Source: CAWIJJ01 sp963836405
GTDB taxonomy: Bacteria; Acidobacteriota; Terriglobia; Bryobacterales; Bryobacteraceae
Direction of reading: 5' to 3'
Assembly (NCBI GenBank): GCA_963836405.1
Contig: CAWIJL010000007.1
Coordinates: 434,001-498,000, forward strand
Length of the DNA stretch: 64,000 bases
This document shows, in pieces, positions 62,773 to 64,000 of the stretch. Positions within the stretch are counted from its first letter, which is position 1. Each line of letters starts with the position of its first letter. The notes beneath the pieces were generated by a model, which made no database searches, was not told where the DNA came from, and saw nothing but the letters and a program-made list of their open reading frames with translations. The translations under genes and the position numbers were made by a program.

Positions 62773-63588
62773 ATGCGTCTCCTGCTTTTCGGTCTGGCAA
62801 CGGTTCTGCTCGCCGGCGCCCAGACACCCGTGATCGCTCCCGGCGGCGTACTTAACGGCGCCAGCTTCGATAAAACCGGACAACCCGTCGCGCCAGGCTC
62901 ACTGGTCTCGATTTTCGGAACGGAGTTGACGGCGGCAACGGCTTCCGCCGATTCGATTCCGCTCTCCACGGAATTGTCGGGCGTGAGCGTAACTTTCAAC
63001 GGGGTGGCCGCTCCGATGAAGGACGTGGTGCATGCCAGTCCGGACCAGCTCAACACGCAGGTGCCCTGGGAAGTGCTGCCCGCGGGAACCCAGGACGGAA
63101 CCGCGCAGGTGATCGTGACGCGCAACGGTGTCGCCTCCGAGCCGCTGACGGTCTCGATCGGCGCCGCTCCCGGCATCTTCACATTTCCCGGCGGTGTCGG
63201 ACAGGCCGTAGCTTACGGCAACAGCGACGGCGCAATCGCCGCACCGTCCAGCGCCGCGTTGCCCTTTCCCTCGCATCCGGCGGCCATCAACGACCCCACT
63301 ACCCTGGTGATTCTCGCCACCGGCTTGGGCGCCGTGGATCCGCCCCTTCTTGCCGGCCATGATGCCAACGACGGCCAGTTGCACAACACCGTAGTGAAAC
63401 CGAGAGTGATGGTTGGAGGTGTGGATGCGCAGGTGGTATTCGCGGGCATGACGCCGCAATTCGTCGGCGTCTACCAGCTCAACATCGTCATCGCGCCCGG
63501 TACGCCTACCGGCGACGCGGTGCCGCTCCAGATCGTGATGAACGGCGTCACCAGCCGCGCGGAAGTGACGATCGCGGTAACGCAGTAG
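62773..63588 (+). CDS. TIGR03437-domain secreted protein
   Basis: A 271-residue exported protein with a short signal peptide (MRLLLFGLATVLLAGAQ). The whole mature chain is one TIGR03437 domain, recognised by GGVLNGASFDKTGQPVAPGSLVSIFGTELT at the start, VTFNGVAAPMKDVVHASPDQLNTQVPWEV and GVAS-led Ig-like strands in the middle, LVILATGLGAVDPP and GVYQLNIVIAPGTPTGDAVPLQIVMNGVTS near the end. The domain is found mostly at the C-terminus of large Solibacter proteins; a stand-alone form is less frequent. The function is unknown; adhesion or presentation at the surface is plausible. It converges with the antiporter gene with no base between stops. Confidence 0.87.
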   Translation: MRLLLFGLATVLLAGAQTPVIAPGGVLNGASFDKTGQPVAPGSLVSIFGTELTAATASADSIPLSTELSGVSVTFNGVAAPMKDVVHASPDQLNTQVPWEVLPAGTQDGTAQVIVTRNGVASEPLTVSIGAAPGIFTFPGGVGQAVAYGNSDGAIAAPSSAALPFPSHPAAINDPTTLVILATGLGAVDPPLLAGHDANDGQLHNTVVKPRVMVGGVDAQVVFAGMTPQFVGVYQLNIVIAPGTPTGDAVPLQIVMNGVTSRAEVTIAVTQ

Positions 63589-64000
63589 TCACGCGCTCCC
63601 GGTTTGATCGAGGATGGTTTCGCGCAGGTCCAGGTCCCTTTCGAGGCGGCCCAGGGCATAGTCGCCGATCTCTCCGCCATCGCGCAATTCGAGCAGGCGC
63701 TTTCGCTCCGCTTCGAGGAGCCTGGCGCGCACCTTTCCGTTGGAATGCCCGGTCTCCGAGCGCGCGGTCTGCCGCTCAATGCGGTATTCCTGGCGCAGCC
63801 GTTCGGCCAGTTCCTCCGGGACTGAACCCTCGCTTTCCATGCGATCGAGGCATTCGATGGCGGCATCCGCGGCTTCCGTCATCCCTCGCGCCTCCTCCTC
63901 GGCCACCTCTTCTTCGGCGCGGCGGCTGTCAGCGTCGACGCCGAGCAGCCGCACCAGCGGCGTCAGCAGAGTTCCTTGCAGGATCAGCGTGAAGGCAATC
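63589..64000 (-). CDS. Na+/H+ antiporter (CPA1-type), C-terminal part, cut by the window edge
   Basis: The frame stays open to the right window edge. The last visible codons of the membrane part read IAFTLILQGTLLTPLVRLLG, the end of a CPA1-type sodium/proton exchanger, followed by a charged cytoplasmic tail of about 115 residues (DADSRRAEEEVAEEEARGMTEAADAAIECLDRM ... LERDLDLRETILDQTGSA). Most of the gene, including all ion-binding residues, lies beyond the window, so specificity cannot be judged. Confidence 0.7.
   Translation of the reverse strand, partial: IAFTLILQGTLLTPLVRLLGVDADSRRAEEEVAEEEARGMTEAADAAIECLDRMESEGSVPEELAERLRQEYRIERQTARSETGHSNGKVRARLLEAERKRLLELRDGGEIGDYALGRLERDLDLRETILDQTGSA

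Overview
The window is about 64 kb of GC-rich bacterial chromosome and looks like a member of the Acidobacteriota, most probably the Solibacter/Bryobacter group. The evidence is the set of protein types: two very large TonB-dependent receptors with an N-terminal carboxypeptidase-like domain (Oar type), a stand-alone domain of the TIGR03437 type known mainly from Solibacter relatives, a winged-helix/membrane-helix/beta-propeller protein, an HTH/membrane-helix/FG-GAP protein, a DUF1080 protein, the STGPRTPEGK protein, and many signal peptides ending in a '...SLFAQ' or '...AAWSQ' style. This assignment is inference from families, not from a marker gene. No rRNA, tRNA, CRISPR array or intact insertion sequence was recognised.

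Region by region. 0-6.6 kb: an alginate-export-like porin faces a tight nucleoside-salvage operon (pyrimidine-nucleoside phosphorylase, CNT nucleoside transporter, purine-nucleoside phosphorylase, a frameshifted cytidine deaminase, an exported MTA/SAH-deaminase-like amidohydrolase). 6.6-9.6 kb: a decayed stretch with remnants of a Kelch-like secreted protein, a DinB-type protein and an AraC regulator around one intact membrane-anchored HTH/FG-GAP protein. 9.6-13.7 kb: a large TonB-dependent receptor with a clear terminator and a palindrome-rich upstream region. 13.7-18.9 kb: an RRM RNA-binding protein, then an Omp85-like outer-membrane protein, a DUF4390-like exported protein and an NtrY/NtrX-like two-component pair. 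18.9-22 kb: the STGPRTPEGK protein and a short second SecA. 22.4-25.1 kb: a GntR(YtrA)-controlled ABC exporter operon with a perfect operator palindrome. 25.2-31.9 kb: accessory genes (DUF1080, di-haem cytochrome, wHTH/propeller) bracketed by two copies of a methyltransferase gene segment, one truncated.

31.2-38.6 kb is mostly housekeeping: rsmE, two metallophosphoesterases and a methyltransferase in one leftward operon; ruvA, ruvB, folK and recQ rightward. 38.6-46.9 kb: a sulfatase, two small envelope proteins, recX, then an EF-hand/ApbE-DUF2271/PepSY/DoxX cluster that resembles extracytoplasmic flavinylation gene sets, a PHP-type phosphatase and a small secreted protein. 47-49.5 kb: a second ABC exporter. 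49.6-64 kb: surface and polysaccharide genes: a glycosyltransferase, a translationally coupled HprK-like kinase/TonB receptor/nucleotidyltransferase-MFS fusion cassette, a leftward Wzz/Wzy/glycosyltransferase operon, a second O-antigen-ligase-like protein, a TIGR03437 protein and the 3' end of a Na+/H+ antiporter gene cut by the window edge.

The most unusual items are the HprK-like/TonB/NTase-MFS cassette, the flavinylation-like cluster without an obvious flavin acceptor, the Omp85/DUF4390/NtrYX unit, the frameshift in cdd, and the duplicated methyltransferase segment flanking about 5.5 kb of accessory DNA.
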